The notes below the pieces were generated by a model, which was not told where the DNA came from, made no database searches, and saw nothing but the letters and a program-made list of their open reading frames with translations. A program made the translations under genes and the position numbers. 64,000 nt of DNA from Sinorhizobium sp. RAC02. GTDB lineage: Bacteria; Pseudomonadota; Alphaproteobacteria; Rhizobiales; Rhizobiaceae. Below, piece by piece: positions 17,163-25,858 of the stretch; position 1 is the stretch's first letter, and each line of letters begins with the position of its first letter. The DNA lies in contig NZ_CP016452.1 in the NCBI RefSeq assembly GCF_001713395.1, forward strand, positions 1,054,001 through 1,118,000, written 5' to 3'.

Positions 17163-18587
17163 ATGTCTTCCATTCCCGCTCCGTCGCTCCCTCTTCACCG
17201 CACCCGCATTGTCCCGGCCGCCGTCGCCGTGGCCTTCTTCATGCAGATGCTCGACAGCACGATCATCGCGACGTCGCTGCCGGCCATGGCGCAGGCCTTT
17301 TCGACGGACGTTGTGACGCTGAATGTCGGGTTCACCGCCTATCTGCTCGCCATGGCGGTGTTCATCCCGCCGGCCGGCTGGCTCGCCGACCGGTTTGGCG
17401 CGCGGGAAGTGTTTCTGTCCGCCATCGTGTTGTTCACGCTGGCGTCCATCGCGTGTGGTTACGCCGGTTCGCTTTGGGAGTTCGGGGCTGCGCGGCTTTT
17501 TCAGGGGGCATCGGCAGCTCTGATGACGCCTGTAGGGCGCCAGCTCGTGTTGCGCGGTGCGCCGAAGGCCGAACTCGTCCGGGCGATCGCAACCATCACC
17601 TGGCCAGCGTTGAGCGCGCCGGTGATCGGTCCGCTGATCGGCGCGTGGATCACCACTCATGCCGGATGGCAGTGGAATTTCTTCATCAACCTGCCGCTTG
17701 GCCTTCTTGGCGTGGTGTTGGTTGCCTTCTTCGTGCCGCACGCACCGGCAGAGGGGCGACGGCCCTTTGACCTCGTCGGCTTTCTTCTGACTGGCAGCGC
17801 CCTTGCCTTGACGCTGGCGGGGCTCGAATTGTCCAGCGCATCGACTGGCGGAGCCGGTTCACTCGCCATTCTGGCCCTGGGCGTGCTGATGGGCTTCGCC
17901 GCGATCCTTCACCTTAAACGCACGATGCATCCGCTTCTCGATCTGGCAGTGCTGAAGATCCCGACGTTCGCCTTTGCCACGCTTTCGGCGGGTACCGCAG
18001 GGCGGCTGGCCGTCAATGCCACACCGTTTCTGCTGCCGCTGCTCTTCCAGGTTGGCCTTGGCCTTGACGCGGTGGAGACAGGCACGCTCATCCTCGTCTA
18101 TTTCCTCGGCAACCTGCTGATGAAGAGCGTGACGACGCCTGCGTTGCGCCTCTTCGGCTTCCGCACCGTGCTGGTCGCTAACGGCGTGGTCGCGGCCCTG
18201 ACGATCGGTGCCTTTGCCTTTATCGACGGGCAAACGCCGCGTCTTTTCCTTTTCGCGCTGCTCATTGCCTGCGGCCTGTCGCGCTCCATGCAGTTCACTG
18301 CGCTGACGACGATTGCCTTCGCCGATGTCACGCCGGCGCAGCGGAGTGCGGCAGCGACGATTTCGGCGATGTTGCAGCAGCTCGCCCAGTTGCTTGGCGT
18401 GGCCGTGGCGGCGGTCGTCATGCGCCTATCGTCCTACTTTGCTCCGCCGGCCGCGGACGGCGGCATGCTGATGGACATTCGTGCGGCCTTCCTCTGTGTC
18501 GCGGTCATCGGCTTTGTCTCCGCGTTGCGTTTTTTGGCACTCCCCGCCGGTGCCGGCGCGGAAGTTTCCGGACATCGACGTCGCTAG
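17163..18587 (+). CDS. MFS transporter, DHA2 drug:H+ antiporter type
   Basis: A 474-residue membrane protein with many hydrophobic segments, compatible with the 14-helix DHA2 (EmrB/QacA) family. The N-terminal motif QMLDSTIIATSLPAMA is characteristic of DHA2 (helix 1 D-x-T-I), and GWLADRFGAREVF is MFS motif A. GTG 17160 and ATG 17163 are both possible starts. It lies behind a terminator and so may have its own promoter. Export of a drug, sulfonate or metabolite cannot be told apart from sequence. Confidence 0.9.
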   Translation: MSSIPAPSLPLHRTRIVPAAVAVAFFMQMLDSTIIATSLPAMAQAFSTDVVTLNVGFTAYLLAMAVFIPPAGWLADRFGAREVFLSAIVLFTLASIACGYAGSLWEFGAARLFQGASAALMTPVGRQLVLRGAPKAELVRAIATITWPALSAPVIGPLIGAWITTHAGWQWNFFINLPLGLLGVVLVAFFVPHAPAEGRRPFDLVGFLLTGSALALTLAGLELSSASTGGAGSLAILALGVLMGFAAILHLKRTMHPLLDLAVLKIPTFAFATLSAGTAGRLAVNATPFLLPLLFQVGLGLDAVETGTLILVYFLGNLLMKSVTTPALRLFGFRTVLVANGVVAALTIGAFAFIDGQTPRLFLFALLIACGLSRSMQFTALTTIAFADVTPAQRSAAATISAMLQQLAQLLGVAVAAVVMRLSSYFAPPAADGGMLMDIRAAFLCVAVIGFVSALRFLALPAGAGAEVSGHRRR

Positions 18588-18692
18588 ACGCCGCGAGGGG
18601 CGCATCGCGCGGTGGCGCGAAAAAGCCTCCACTTCATTGCAGACACCCTCCAGTCATTGAGCCTTTCAAGGCACAAGCCAATTTTGATGGTT

Positions 18693-18710
18693 TACAATAG
18701 TAATACAATA
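18693..18710. promoter_or_regulatory. Direct repeat in the sugar-importer promoter region
   Basis: TACAATA occurs at 18693-18699 and again at 18704-18710, an 11-bp period that places both copies on one helix face. The surrounding AT-rich stretch (18680-18720) is the likely promoter for the importer genes; TTGATG at about 18684 could be a weak -35. The GntR regulator encoded at the end of the operon is the natural candidate ligand. A small hairpin (GCTGCC-GAGC-GGCAGC, 18726-18741) lies between it and the first start codon. Confidence 0.4.
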
Positions 18711-18759
18711 TGATGTTTTAAGCGTGCTGCCGAGCGGCAGCTTTCTTTGGGAGGAAATC

Positions 18760-19722
18760 ATGAAATTCAAAATCGCACTCGCGAGTGCCACGATCCTTGC
18801 TGTCTCGATGTTCGGCGCTGCGTCCGCCGCCGACCTGACGGTAGGTTTTTCGCAGATCGGATCCGAGTCGGGCTGGCGCGCCGCTGAAACGACCCTGACC
18901 AAGCAGCAGGCCGAACAGCGCGGCATCGACCTCAAATTCGCCGATGCCCAGCAGAAGCAGGAAAACCAGATCAAGGCGCTACGCTCCTTTATCGCGCAGG
19001 ACGTCGATGCCATCCTCGTCGCACCGGTCGTCGCCACCGGCTGGGACGAAGTGCTGCAGGAAGCCAAGGACGCGGAAATCCCGGTCATCCTGCTCGACCG
19101 CACGGTTGATGCGTCGCAGGATCTGTATATGACCGCCGTCACTTCGGATCTGGTGCACGAAGGCAAGGTCGCCGGCCAGTGGCTGGTCGACACGGTCGCC
19201 GGAAAACCCTGCAATGTCGTCGAGCTTCAGGGCACGACCGGCTCCTCGCCGGCAATCGACCGCAAGAAGGGCTTTGAAGAGGCGCTTGCCGGCAAGGAAA
19301 ACCTGAAAATCGTCCGCAGCCAGACCGGTGACTTCACCCGCACCAAGGGCAAGGAAGTCATGGAAAGCTTCCTGAAGGCGGAAGATGGTGGCAAGAACAT
19401 CTGCGCACTCTACGCCCACAATGACGACATGGCCGTCGGCGCCATCCAGGCGATCAAGGAAGCCGGCCTGAAGCCGGGCACCGACATCCTCGTCGTCTCG
19501 ATCGATGCCGTTCCGGATATCTTCCAGGCGATGGCAGCCGGCGAGGCGAATGCCACCGTCGAGCTGACCCCGAACATGGCCGGCCCCGCCTTCGACGCCC
19601 TCAATGCCTTCCTCAAGGATGGCAAGGCGCCGCCGAAGTGGATCCAGACGGAATCCAAGCTCTACACCCAGGCCGACGATCCGGCGAAGGTCTATGAGGA
19701 GAAGAAGGGCCTCGGCTACTGA
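18760..19722 (+). CDS. ytfQ: Sugar ABC binding protein, galactofuranose (YtfQ) type
   Basis: A 320-residue exported binding protein (signal MKFKIALASATILAVSMFGAASA) of the ribose/galactose PBP-I family. GFSQIGSESGWR, DVDAILVAPVVATGWD and VVELQGTTGSSPAIDRKKGF match the YtfQ subgroup, which binds galactofuranose or related hexoses. GGGAGG lies before ATG 18760. It heads an operon with one ATPase and two permeases in the same order as E. coli ytfQRT-yjfF. The subgroup is clear; the exact sugar is not proven. Confidence 0.88.
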   Translation: MKFKIALASATILAVSMFGAASAADLTVGFSQIGSESGWRAAETTLTKQQAEQRGIDLKFADAQQKQENQIKALRSFIAQDVDAILVAPVVATGWDEVLQEAKDAEIPVILLDRTVDASQDLYMTAVTSDLVHEGKVAGQWLVDTVAGKPCNVVELQGTTGSSPAIDRKKGFEEALAGKENLKIVRSQTGDFTRTKGKEVMESFLKAEDGGKNICALYAHNDDMAVGAIQAIKEAGLKPGTDILVVSIDAVPDIFQAMAAGEANATVELTPNMAGPAFDALNAFLKDGKAPPKWIQTESKLYTQADDPAKVYEEKKGLGY

Positions 19723-19734
19723 TTTCTCCCCAGC

Positions 19735-19804
19735 GCCCCGCGTCCAGCTCCTAACGCGGCGCGGGGCATCTGCCTTGCCCGTCGCTTCCCTTTCGGGAGG
19801 CGAC
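19735..19804 (+). other. Two intercistronic hairpins after ytfQ
   Basis: The 110-bp gap before the ATPase gene holds a stem GCCCCGCG/CGCGGGGC (19735-19767) and a second, nearly perfect stem GTCGCTTCCC/GGGAGGCGAC (19781-19804, loop TTTC). Neither has a T-run. Both would protect the ytfQ transcript 3' end and lower expression of the downstream genes. Confidence 0.55.
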
Positions 19805-19832
19805 GGTCGGCGACGTTCATACGGGTGGCATC

Positions 19833-21353
19833 ATGCAGCCGGTCAATTCCTATGTTCTCTCGGCAACGGCGGTCGACAAGATCTTCCCCGGTGCCAAGGC
19901 GCTGAGCCGCGTCGACTTCTCGCTAAAGCGCGGCGAGGTGCACGCGCTGCTCGGTGAAAACGGGGCGGGCAAATCGACGCTCGTCAAATGCCTGACGGGC
20001 GCCTATCGCCGCGACGGCGGTCATATCCTCGTCGATGGCGCAGAGGTCGATCCTCGCAATACGCTGGAGGCGCAGAACCTCGGTATCGGCACGGTTTACC
20101 AGGAGGTGAACCTTCTGGCCAACCTGACGGTCGCCGAAAACCTCTTTCTCGGCCGTCAGCCGAAGCGCTTCGGCCTGGTGAATGCCCGCGAGATGAACCG
20201 GCGCGCCAGAGCGCTGCTTGCCGAATACGAACTCGACATCGATGTTACCGCGGAGCTTGCGGCCTATTCCGTGGCCGTGCAGCAGGTCGTCGCGATCGCC
20301 CGTGCCGTTGATCTCTCCGGCAAGGTGCTGATCCTCGACGAGCCGACGGCGAGCCTCGACGCGCATGAGGTCGCGATGCTTTTCCGCATCGTGCGGCGCC
20401 TCAAGGAACGTCGCCTGGGCATCGTCTTCATCACCCACTTCCTCGAACAGGTCTATGAAATCTCCGACCGCATCACCGTGCTGCGCAACGGGCTGCTTGT
20501 CGGCACGCGGGAGACGGCCGACCTGTCACGCCGCGACCTCATCGCCATGATGCTCGGCCGCGAACTGGTGCAGGAGGTCACGGCCGAGCACGGGCCGAAG
20601 GGCGAGGGCGGCGCTGTGCGCTTTCGCTTCCGCAATTTCGGCCGCAAGGGCCACATCCAGCCCTTCGATCTCGATGTGCGTACCGGCGAAGTGGTCGGCA
20701 TTGCCGGCCTGCTCGGCTCCGGCCGCACGGAGACGGCGGAAATCCTGTTCGGCGCCGAGCGCGCGGACAGCGGCACGGCGGAGGCGGATGGCCGAGCGCT
20801 CGACCTGTCCTCGCCGCGCGCGGCAATCCGCGAAAAATTCGGCTTCTGCCCGGAAGACCGCAAGATCGATGGTATCGTCGGCGATCTTTCCGTGCGCGAG
20901 AACATCGCGCTCGCCCTGCAGGCCCGGCGCGGCTGGACGCGGCCGATCAGCCGCAGCGAGCAGGACCGCCTGGCGGATCAGTACATCAAGGCGCTCGACA
21001 TCCGCACGACGGACCGGGAAAAACCGATCAAGCTGCTCTCCGGCGGCAACCAGCAGAAGGCGATCCTCGCCCGCTGGCTGGCGACCAATCCGGACTTCCT
21101 GATTCTCGATGAACCAACGCGCGGCATCGACGTCGGCGCGCATGCGGAAATCATCCGCCTTATCGAATCTCTGTGTGAAAAGGGCATGTCGCTGATCGTG
21201 ATTTCTTCCGAACTTGAAGAACTTGTCGCCTATTCGAGCCGCGTCATCGTGCTGCGCGACCGGGCGCATGTCGCCGAACTGGCGGGCGATCAGGTCACGA
21301 CGGCCGGAATCGTCGAGGCCATAGCGTCGTCAACCGGGAGGGCGGACGCATGA
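19833..21353 (+). CDS. ytfR: Sugar ABC ATPase, tandem domain (YtfR type)
   Basis: A 506-residue protein with two ABC domains, as in RbsA, MglA and YtfR. The first has Walker A GENGAGKST (41-49), the signature region AAYSVAVQQVVAIARA (degenerate LSGGQ) and Walker B LILDEPTASLD. The second has a degenerate Walker A (GLLGSGRTE) but an intact signature LSGGNQQKAILARWL and Walker B LILDEPTRGID. This split of roles is normal for the family. The stop overlaps the first permease start. Confidence 0.92.
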   Translation: MQPVNSYVLSATAVDKIFPGAKALSRVDFSLKRGEVHALLGENGAGKSTLVKCLTGAYRRDGGHILVDGAEVDPRNTLEAQNLGIGTVYQEVNLLANLTVAENLFLGRQPKRFGLVNAREMNRRARALLAEYELDIDVTAELAAYSVAVQQVVAIARAVDLSGKVLILDEPTASLDAHEVAMLFRIVRRLKERRLGIVFITHFLEQVYEISDRITVLRNGLLVGTRETADLSRRDLIAMMLGRELVQEVTAEHGPKGEGGAVRFRFRNFGRKGHIQPFDLDVRTGEVVGIAGLLGSGRTETAEILFGAERADSGTAEADGRALDLSSPRAAIREKFGFCPEDRKIDGIVGDLSVRENIALALQARRGWTRPISRSEQDRLADQYIKALDIRTTDREKPIKLLSGGNQQKAILARWLATNPDFLILDEPTRGIDVGAHAEIIRLIESLCEKGMSLIVISSELEELVAYSSRVIVLRDRAHVAELAGDQVTTAGIVEAIASSTGRADA

Positions 21354-22375
21354 GCTCGACCCTCAAGGCCTATGCCATCCGCCTTCTTCCGCAGATCGTC
21401 GCACTCGCCCTCATCCTGCTCATGGTGTCGATTGCCTTTCCCGGTTTCTTCACGCTCGAAATACAGAACGGCCGGCTCTACGGCAGCGTGATCGACATTC
21501 TCAACCGCGGTGCGCCGGTGGCGCTGCTTGCAATCGGCATGACGGTCGTCATCGCCACCAAGGGCATAGACCTGTCCGTCGGGGCGGTCATGGCGATCTG
21601 CGGGGCGGTCGCCGCCGCCTGTATCACGTCCGGCCACGGGCTGTTGATGACGCTGCTCATCACTCTTGGCACCGGCATCCTCTGCGGCCTGTGGAACGGA
21701 TTTCTCGTTGCCGTGCTCGATATCCAGCCGATCATCGCGACGCTGGTGCTCATGGTCGCAGGCCGCGGTATCGCGCAGCTCATCACCGAAGGCGCGATCC
21801 TGACCTTCAATGATGCGGGCCTGATCTTCATCGGCAGCGGATCGCTTCTCGGCCTGCCCATGCCGGTGATCATCTGGCTTGGCTTCGGCCTCATCGTCGC
21901 TTTCCTTGTGCGCCGCACGGCACTTGGCATGCTGATCGAGGCCCTCGGCGTCAATCGCCGCGCCTCCACGCTGTCGGGTGTGTCGACCCGCGTGCTGCTG
22001 ATGGCTGCCTACGTGCTTTGTGGCCTCTGCGCCGCCATCGCGGGCATCATCGTCGCGGCCGATATCCGCGGTGCGGATGCCAACAATGCCGGTCTCTGGC
22101 TGGAACTCGATGCGATCCTCGCGGTGGTTGTCGGGGGGACGTCGCTGCTCGGCGGGCGGTTCTCGATCGCCGCCTCCCTGCTGGGTGCCCTCATCATCCA
22201 GTCGATCAATACGGGCATCCTGCTCTCCGGCTTCCCACCCGAATTCAACCTCATCATCAAAGCCGCGATCATCGTGCTGATCCTGGTCATCCAGTCGCCA
22301 CGCGCGCAATCGGCCTTCGTCTTCCTCTCTCGCCCGCGGGCACAGGACAAGAAGACGGAGCAGGAGGCGAAATGA
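21350..22375 (+). CDS. ytfT: Sugar ABC permease (YtfT type)
   Basis: A 341-residue inner-membrane permease of the BPD_transp_2 (RbsC) family with many hydrophobic segments and the conserved GIDLSVGAVMA motif. It overlaps the ATPase gene by 4 bp and the next permease gene by 4 bp. The two permeases are distinct in sequence and should form a heterodimer, as in the YtfT/YjfF pair. Confidence 0.9.
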   Translation: MSSTLKAYAIRLLPQIVALALILLMVSIAFPGFFTLEIQNGRLYGSVIDILNRGAPVALLAIGMTVVIATKGIDLSVGAVMAICGAVAAACITSGHGLLMTLLITLGTGILCGLWNGFLVAVLDIQPIIATLVLMVAGRGIAQLITEGAILTFNDAGLIFIGSGSLLGLPMPVIIWLGFGLIVAFLVRRTALGMLIEALGVNRRASTLSGVSTRVLLMAAYVLCGLCAAIAGIIVAADIRGADANNAGLWLELDAILAVVVGGTSLLGGRFSIAASLLGALIIQSINTGILLSGFPPEFNLIIKAAIIVLILVIQSPRAQSAFVFLSRPRAQDKKTEQEAK

Positions 22376-23340
22376 ACCCGCGTTATCTCCCTCTTGCCGC
22401 CACGGTCGCGATCTTCCTGATCGCCTATGCCATCTGTTTTGCACAGTACCCGAACATGCTGTCGACGCGGGTGATCGGCAACCTGCTCACCGACAATGCC
22501 TTCCTCGGCATCGCCGCCGTCGGCATGACCTTCGTCATCCTCTCGGGCGGCATCGACCTGTCGATCGGCGCGGTCATCGCGTTCACGGGCGTATTTCTGG
22601 CGGTCCTGCTCGAATCGACGTCGATCCACCCGCTGGCGGCCTTCATACTAGCGCTCATCGTCAGTACGGCTTTTGGCGCGCTGATGGGGGCCATCATCCA
22701 CCATCTCGAAATGCCGCCTTTCATCGTCACGCTGGCGGGCATGTTTTTGGCGCGCGGCATGGCCTTCGTGCTGTCGATCGACTCGATCCCGATCAAACAC
22801 CCATTCTACGCCATGCTGAAGAGCCTCTACTACAAGCTGCCCGGCGGAGGACGCATCACGCTGATCGGCGGCCTTATGCTTCTCGTCTTCCTGGCGGGCA
22901 TGCTGGTTGCGCACCGCACCCGTTTCGGCGCGAACGTCTATGCGCTCGGCGGCGGTGCAGCGACGGCGCGGCTGATGGGCGTACCGATCGGCCGCACGAC
23001 GATCCTGATCTACGCGCTTTCCGGCTTTCTTGCCGGTCTCGCCGGGATCGTCTTCTCGCTCTACACCTCGGCGGGCTATTCGCTGGCAACGGTCGGCGTG
23101 GAGCTGGATGCCATTGCTGCGGTGGTCATCGGCGGCACGCTTCTGACGGGCGGCTCCGGCTTCATCGCCGGCACGCTGGTCGGCATCCTCATCCAGGGGC
23201 TCATCCAGACCTACATCACCTTCGATGGTTCACTGTCGAGCTGGTGGACGAAGATTCTCATCGGCCTGCTGCTCTTCGCTTTCATCCTTCTCCAGAAGGG
23301 GCTCATCCATGTCACGGGTCGAAGGAGGCGGTATGCCTGA
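22372..23340 (+). CDS. yjfF: Sugar ABC permease (YjfF type)
   Basis: A 322-residue RbsC-type permease (GGIDLSIGAVIAFTG motif, ELDAIAAVVIGGTLLTGG near the C-terminus), second membrane subunit of the importer. ATG 22372 lies within the preceding stop (ATGA). The start with MNPRYLPLAATVAIF and a hydrophobic first helix fits the family length. Confidence 0.9.
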   Translation: MNPRYLPLAATVAIFLIAYAICFAQYPNMLSTRVIGNLLTDNAFLGIAAVGMTFVILSGGIDLSIGAVIAFTGVFLAVLLESTSIHPLAAFILALIVSTAFGALMGAIIHHLEMPPFIVTLAGMFLARGMAFVLSIDSIPIKHPFYAMLKSLYYKLPGGGRITLIGGLMLLVFLAGMLVAHRTRFGANVYALGGGAATARLMGVPIGRTTILIYALSGFLAGLAGIVFSLYTSAGYSLATVGVELDAIAAVVIGGTLLTGGSGFIAGTLVGILIQGLIQTYITFDGSLSSWWTKILIGLLLFAFILLQKGLIHVTGRRRRYA

Positions 23341-23390
23341 CGTCCACCCGGCCTCGCTTGCTGCTCTACGGCGCCGAGGTTAGCGGGCCG

Positions 23391-24140
23391 ATGCGCAAGA
23401 AGGGCCTGCTCGAAACGATGGTGAGTGGAGCGGTGGCGCATACCAGCCACTCGCAGGTCGTCACCGAACTCGGCAAGGCCATCGTTTCCGGCGAGTTTCC
23501 CGTCGGAGCCACGCTGCCCGGCGACGTCGAGCTGGCAGCCCGCTTCGGGGTGTCGCGCACTGTTCTGCGTGAGGCGATGAAGACGCTCGCCGCCAAGGGG
23601 CTCATCGTGCCGCGCGCCCGCATCGGCACGCGGGTGACGCCCAAGGATCAGTGGAACCTCTTCGACGGCGACATCCTCACCTGGCATTTTGCTGTCGGCG
23701 TGGACAAGGATTTTCTGCTGCATCTCAGCGATATCCGCGGCGGTTTCGAGCCGCATGCCGCAGCGCTGGCGGCCCGCCATGCGAGCGAGGCGGAAATCAA
23801 CCAGATGATGCGCCTCGCCGTCGCTATGGGGGACCCGGATCATACGCCGGAAACACTGGCCCTTGCCGACCTGCGCTTTCACCTCGCGGTGATGGAGGCC
23901 TCGCACAATCCGTTCATGCGCACCGTGGGCAGTCTTATCGAAGCGGCGCTTGCCGGGGTCTTCAAGCTGAGTTCGCCGGCCGCCGATCGGGGCAAGATCG
24001 GCGACGTCGCGGCCAATCACATGCGGATCGTCGAGGAGATCCGCCGCCGCGACGAGGAGGGCGCGCGCCAGGCGATGTGGAATGTCATTCGTGTCGGCCG
24101 GCGTCGTATTCTTTCGGGGCTGGATGATCGAGGGGGCTGA
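23391..24140 (+). CDS. FadR-type GntR-family regulator
   Basis: A 249-residue regulator. Residues 20-85 form the GntR winged helix (VVTELGKAIVSGEFPVGATLP, then FGVSRTVLREAMKTLAAKGLI). The C-terminal FCD domain has the metal-binding pattern (D-x-R-FHLAVMEASHN and later histidines such as NHMRIVEEI). It follows the sugar permease by 50 bp on the same strand and is the obvious regulator of this importer; relatives such as DgoR control hexonate or galactose catabolism. I start at ATG 23391; an in-frame ATG at 23244 adds residues that overlap the permease gene and look non-coding. Confidence 0.86.
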   Translation: MRKKGLLETMVSGAVAHTSHSQVVTELGKAIVSGEFPVGATLPGDVELAARFGVSRTVLREAMKTLAAKGLIVPRARIGTRVTPKDQWNLFDGDILTWHFAVGVDKDFLLHLSDIRGGFEPHAAALAARHASEAEINQMMRLAVAMGDPDHTPETLALADLRFHLAVMEASHNPFMRTVGSLIEAALAGVFKLSSPAADRGKIGDVAANHMRIVEEIRRRDEEGARQAMWNVIRVGRRRILSGLDDRGG

Positions 24141-24178
24141 AGCTTTCATGCGCTAGCCCCCGCGATTGGCGCAACCGG

Positions 24179-24973
24179 CTATTTGACGAAGGCTTTGCCG
24201 AGCCCCATCGCCCGCTCAACGATCATGATCACGGCCAATGTCAGCAGGATCAGCAGCGCCGAGGCGGCAGCCACCAGCGGATCGGCCTGGTTATAGACGT
24301 AGTTGTAGAGTTCGACGGGCAGCGTGCTGATGCGCGGGCCGGTGAGGAACAGCGTGATCACCACCTCGTCGAAGGAGACGAGGAAACACAGGGCTGCCGC
24401 CGCGACGATCCCCGGCGTCAGCATGGGCACGGTAACGCGGAAGAACACGGTGAGCGGCTTGGCGCCGAGTGTGCGCGCGGCCTCCTCGCAGGCTCGGTCC
24501 TGCGTGCTCAGCGATACGGCAAGCACCCGTAGCGCATAGGGCAGCGTTACCACCAGATGAGCGAAGACCAGGCCCTGCATCGTCGCAAGCAGCCCGAAGG
24601 AAGCGAAGACGATGAGGATGGCGAGGCCGAGCACGATGGTCGGCAGCAGCAGCGGTGCCGTAAAGATGTTGAACAGGAGGTCGCGGCCAGCGAAGCGAAG
24701 CCGGGTCATCACCCAGGCGGCGGGCACCCCGATAAGGATCGACAGTGCGGTGACGACCGCCGCCAGCGACAGGCTCGTCCAGAACGCCTTCAGCATCTGG
24801 CTGTTGGCAAACAGCGCCGAATACCAGCGCGTCGACCAGGAGGACGGCGGGAAGCGCAGCACCTGGTCGCCGGAAAACGACAGCGGGAAGACGAGGATCA
24901 CCGGCGCCAGCAGGTAGACGAAGAGCAGGAAGACGATGATGCGCATCGGCCAGGAGGTCTTGTGGATTTCCAT
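24179..24973 (-). CDS. ABC permease, spermidine/putrescine (PotC) type
   Basis: A 264-residue inner-membrane permease of the PotC family with about six membrane segments and an EAA loop (EEAARTLGAKPLTVFFRVTVPML). It is the last gene of a minus-strand operon and converges on the GntR gene across 38 bp. AGGAGGAAAA stands before the start. Substrates of the family include polyamines, amino-acid derivatives and 2-aminoethylphosphonate. Confidence 0.9.
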   Translation of the reverse strand: MEIHKTSWPMRIIVFLLFVYLLAPVILVFPLSFSGDQVLRFPPSSWSTRWYSALFANSQMLKAFWTSLSLAAVVTALSILIGVPAAWVMTRLRFAGRDLLFNIFTAPLLLPTIVLGLAILIVFASFGLLATMQGLVFAHLVVTLPYALRVLAVSLSTQDRACEEAARTLGAKPLTVFFRVTVPMLTPGIVAAAALCFLVSFDEVVITLFLTGPRISTLPVELYNYVYNQADPLVAAASALLILLTLAVIMIVERAMGLGKAFVK

Positions 24974-24985
24974 TGGATTTTCCTC

Positions 24986-25858
24986 CTAGTCCAGGCGCCG
25001 CAGCACGACGGAATAAGCCCACAGCGCCGCACCGAAAACGATGAGCACGAGGATCGACAGCGTCGAGGCGAGCGGCCAGTTGAGCGTGACGATCGCCTGG
25101 TCGTAGATCTCGGTCGCGAGCAGAAAGACGCGCCCGCCACCCATCAGCTTCGGCGTGATGAAGGACGAGACGGCCAGCACGAAGCAGAGCAGGCAGCCGA
25201 GCGCGATGCCGGGCAGCGTCAAGGGCAGGATGACCTTGGTGAAGGTGCGGGTGGCCGTGGCGCCGAGCGTGCGCGCGGCCTCCTCCACCCGCGGATCGAG
25301 TCGGCCGAACCCTGCCATCAGCGCGAGGATCATATAGGGCATCAGGATTTCGGTGAGGCCAATGAAGACGCCCTTGATGTTGAACATCAGGCTCGGCGCC
25401 GGCAGGCCGACCGCCTTGATGGCGCTGACCACCGGCCCATCGTCGGTAAGAATGGCGATCCAGCCATAGGTGCGCACCACCGCGGAGGTGAGCAGCGGCG
25501 AGATGACGAGCACCGTGAGGAAGGTCCGCCAGGAGCCTGACGCCCGGTGCAAATAGAGCGCGATCGGATAGGAGACGACAAGTGTCGTCAGCGTGATCGC
25601 CAGGCTGATCCAGACCGAGTTGAACACCAGTTCGAGATAGAACGGATCGCTGAGCAGGCCCGCCCAGTTCTTCCAGGTGAAGACCGCCTCCATGCCGCCG
25701 CCGATACGCGACTTGTTGAAGGAGTAACGTGCGAGGTTCAGGACCGGCAGGATGAAGCCGACCGCGTTGATGAGTGCGATCGGCAAGAGCAGGAGGACGG
25801 CGAGTTCGCCGTCGCGCCATTGGCGAGCGGGGCGGGGAAGGGCGGGGACGGCGCTCAT
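24986..25858 (-). CDS. ABC permease, spermidine/putrescine (PotB) type
   Basis: A 290-residue inner-membrane permease of the PotB family with an EAA loop (EEAARTLGATATRTFTKVILPLTLPGI). It starts inside the ATPase stop (4-bp overlap) and lies 12 bp before the PotC-type gene. The two permeases would form a heterodimer for the ligand delivered by the binding protein encoded at 27051-28106. Confidence 0.9.
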   Translation of the reverse strand: MSAVPALPRPARQWRDGELAVLLLLPIALINAVGFILPVLNLARYSFNKSRIGGGMEAVFTWKNWAGLLSDPFYLELVFNSVWISLAITLTTLVVSYPIALYLHRASGSWRTFLTVLVISPLLTSAVVRTYGWIAILTDDGPVVSAIKAVGLPAPSLMFNIKGVFIGLTEILMPYMILALMAGFGRLDPRVEEAARTLGATATRTFTKVILPLTLPGIALGCLLCFVLAVSSFITPKLMGGGRVFLLATEIYDQAIVTLNWPLASTLSILVLIVFGAALWAYSVVLRRLD

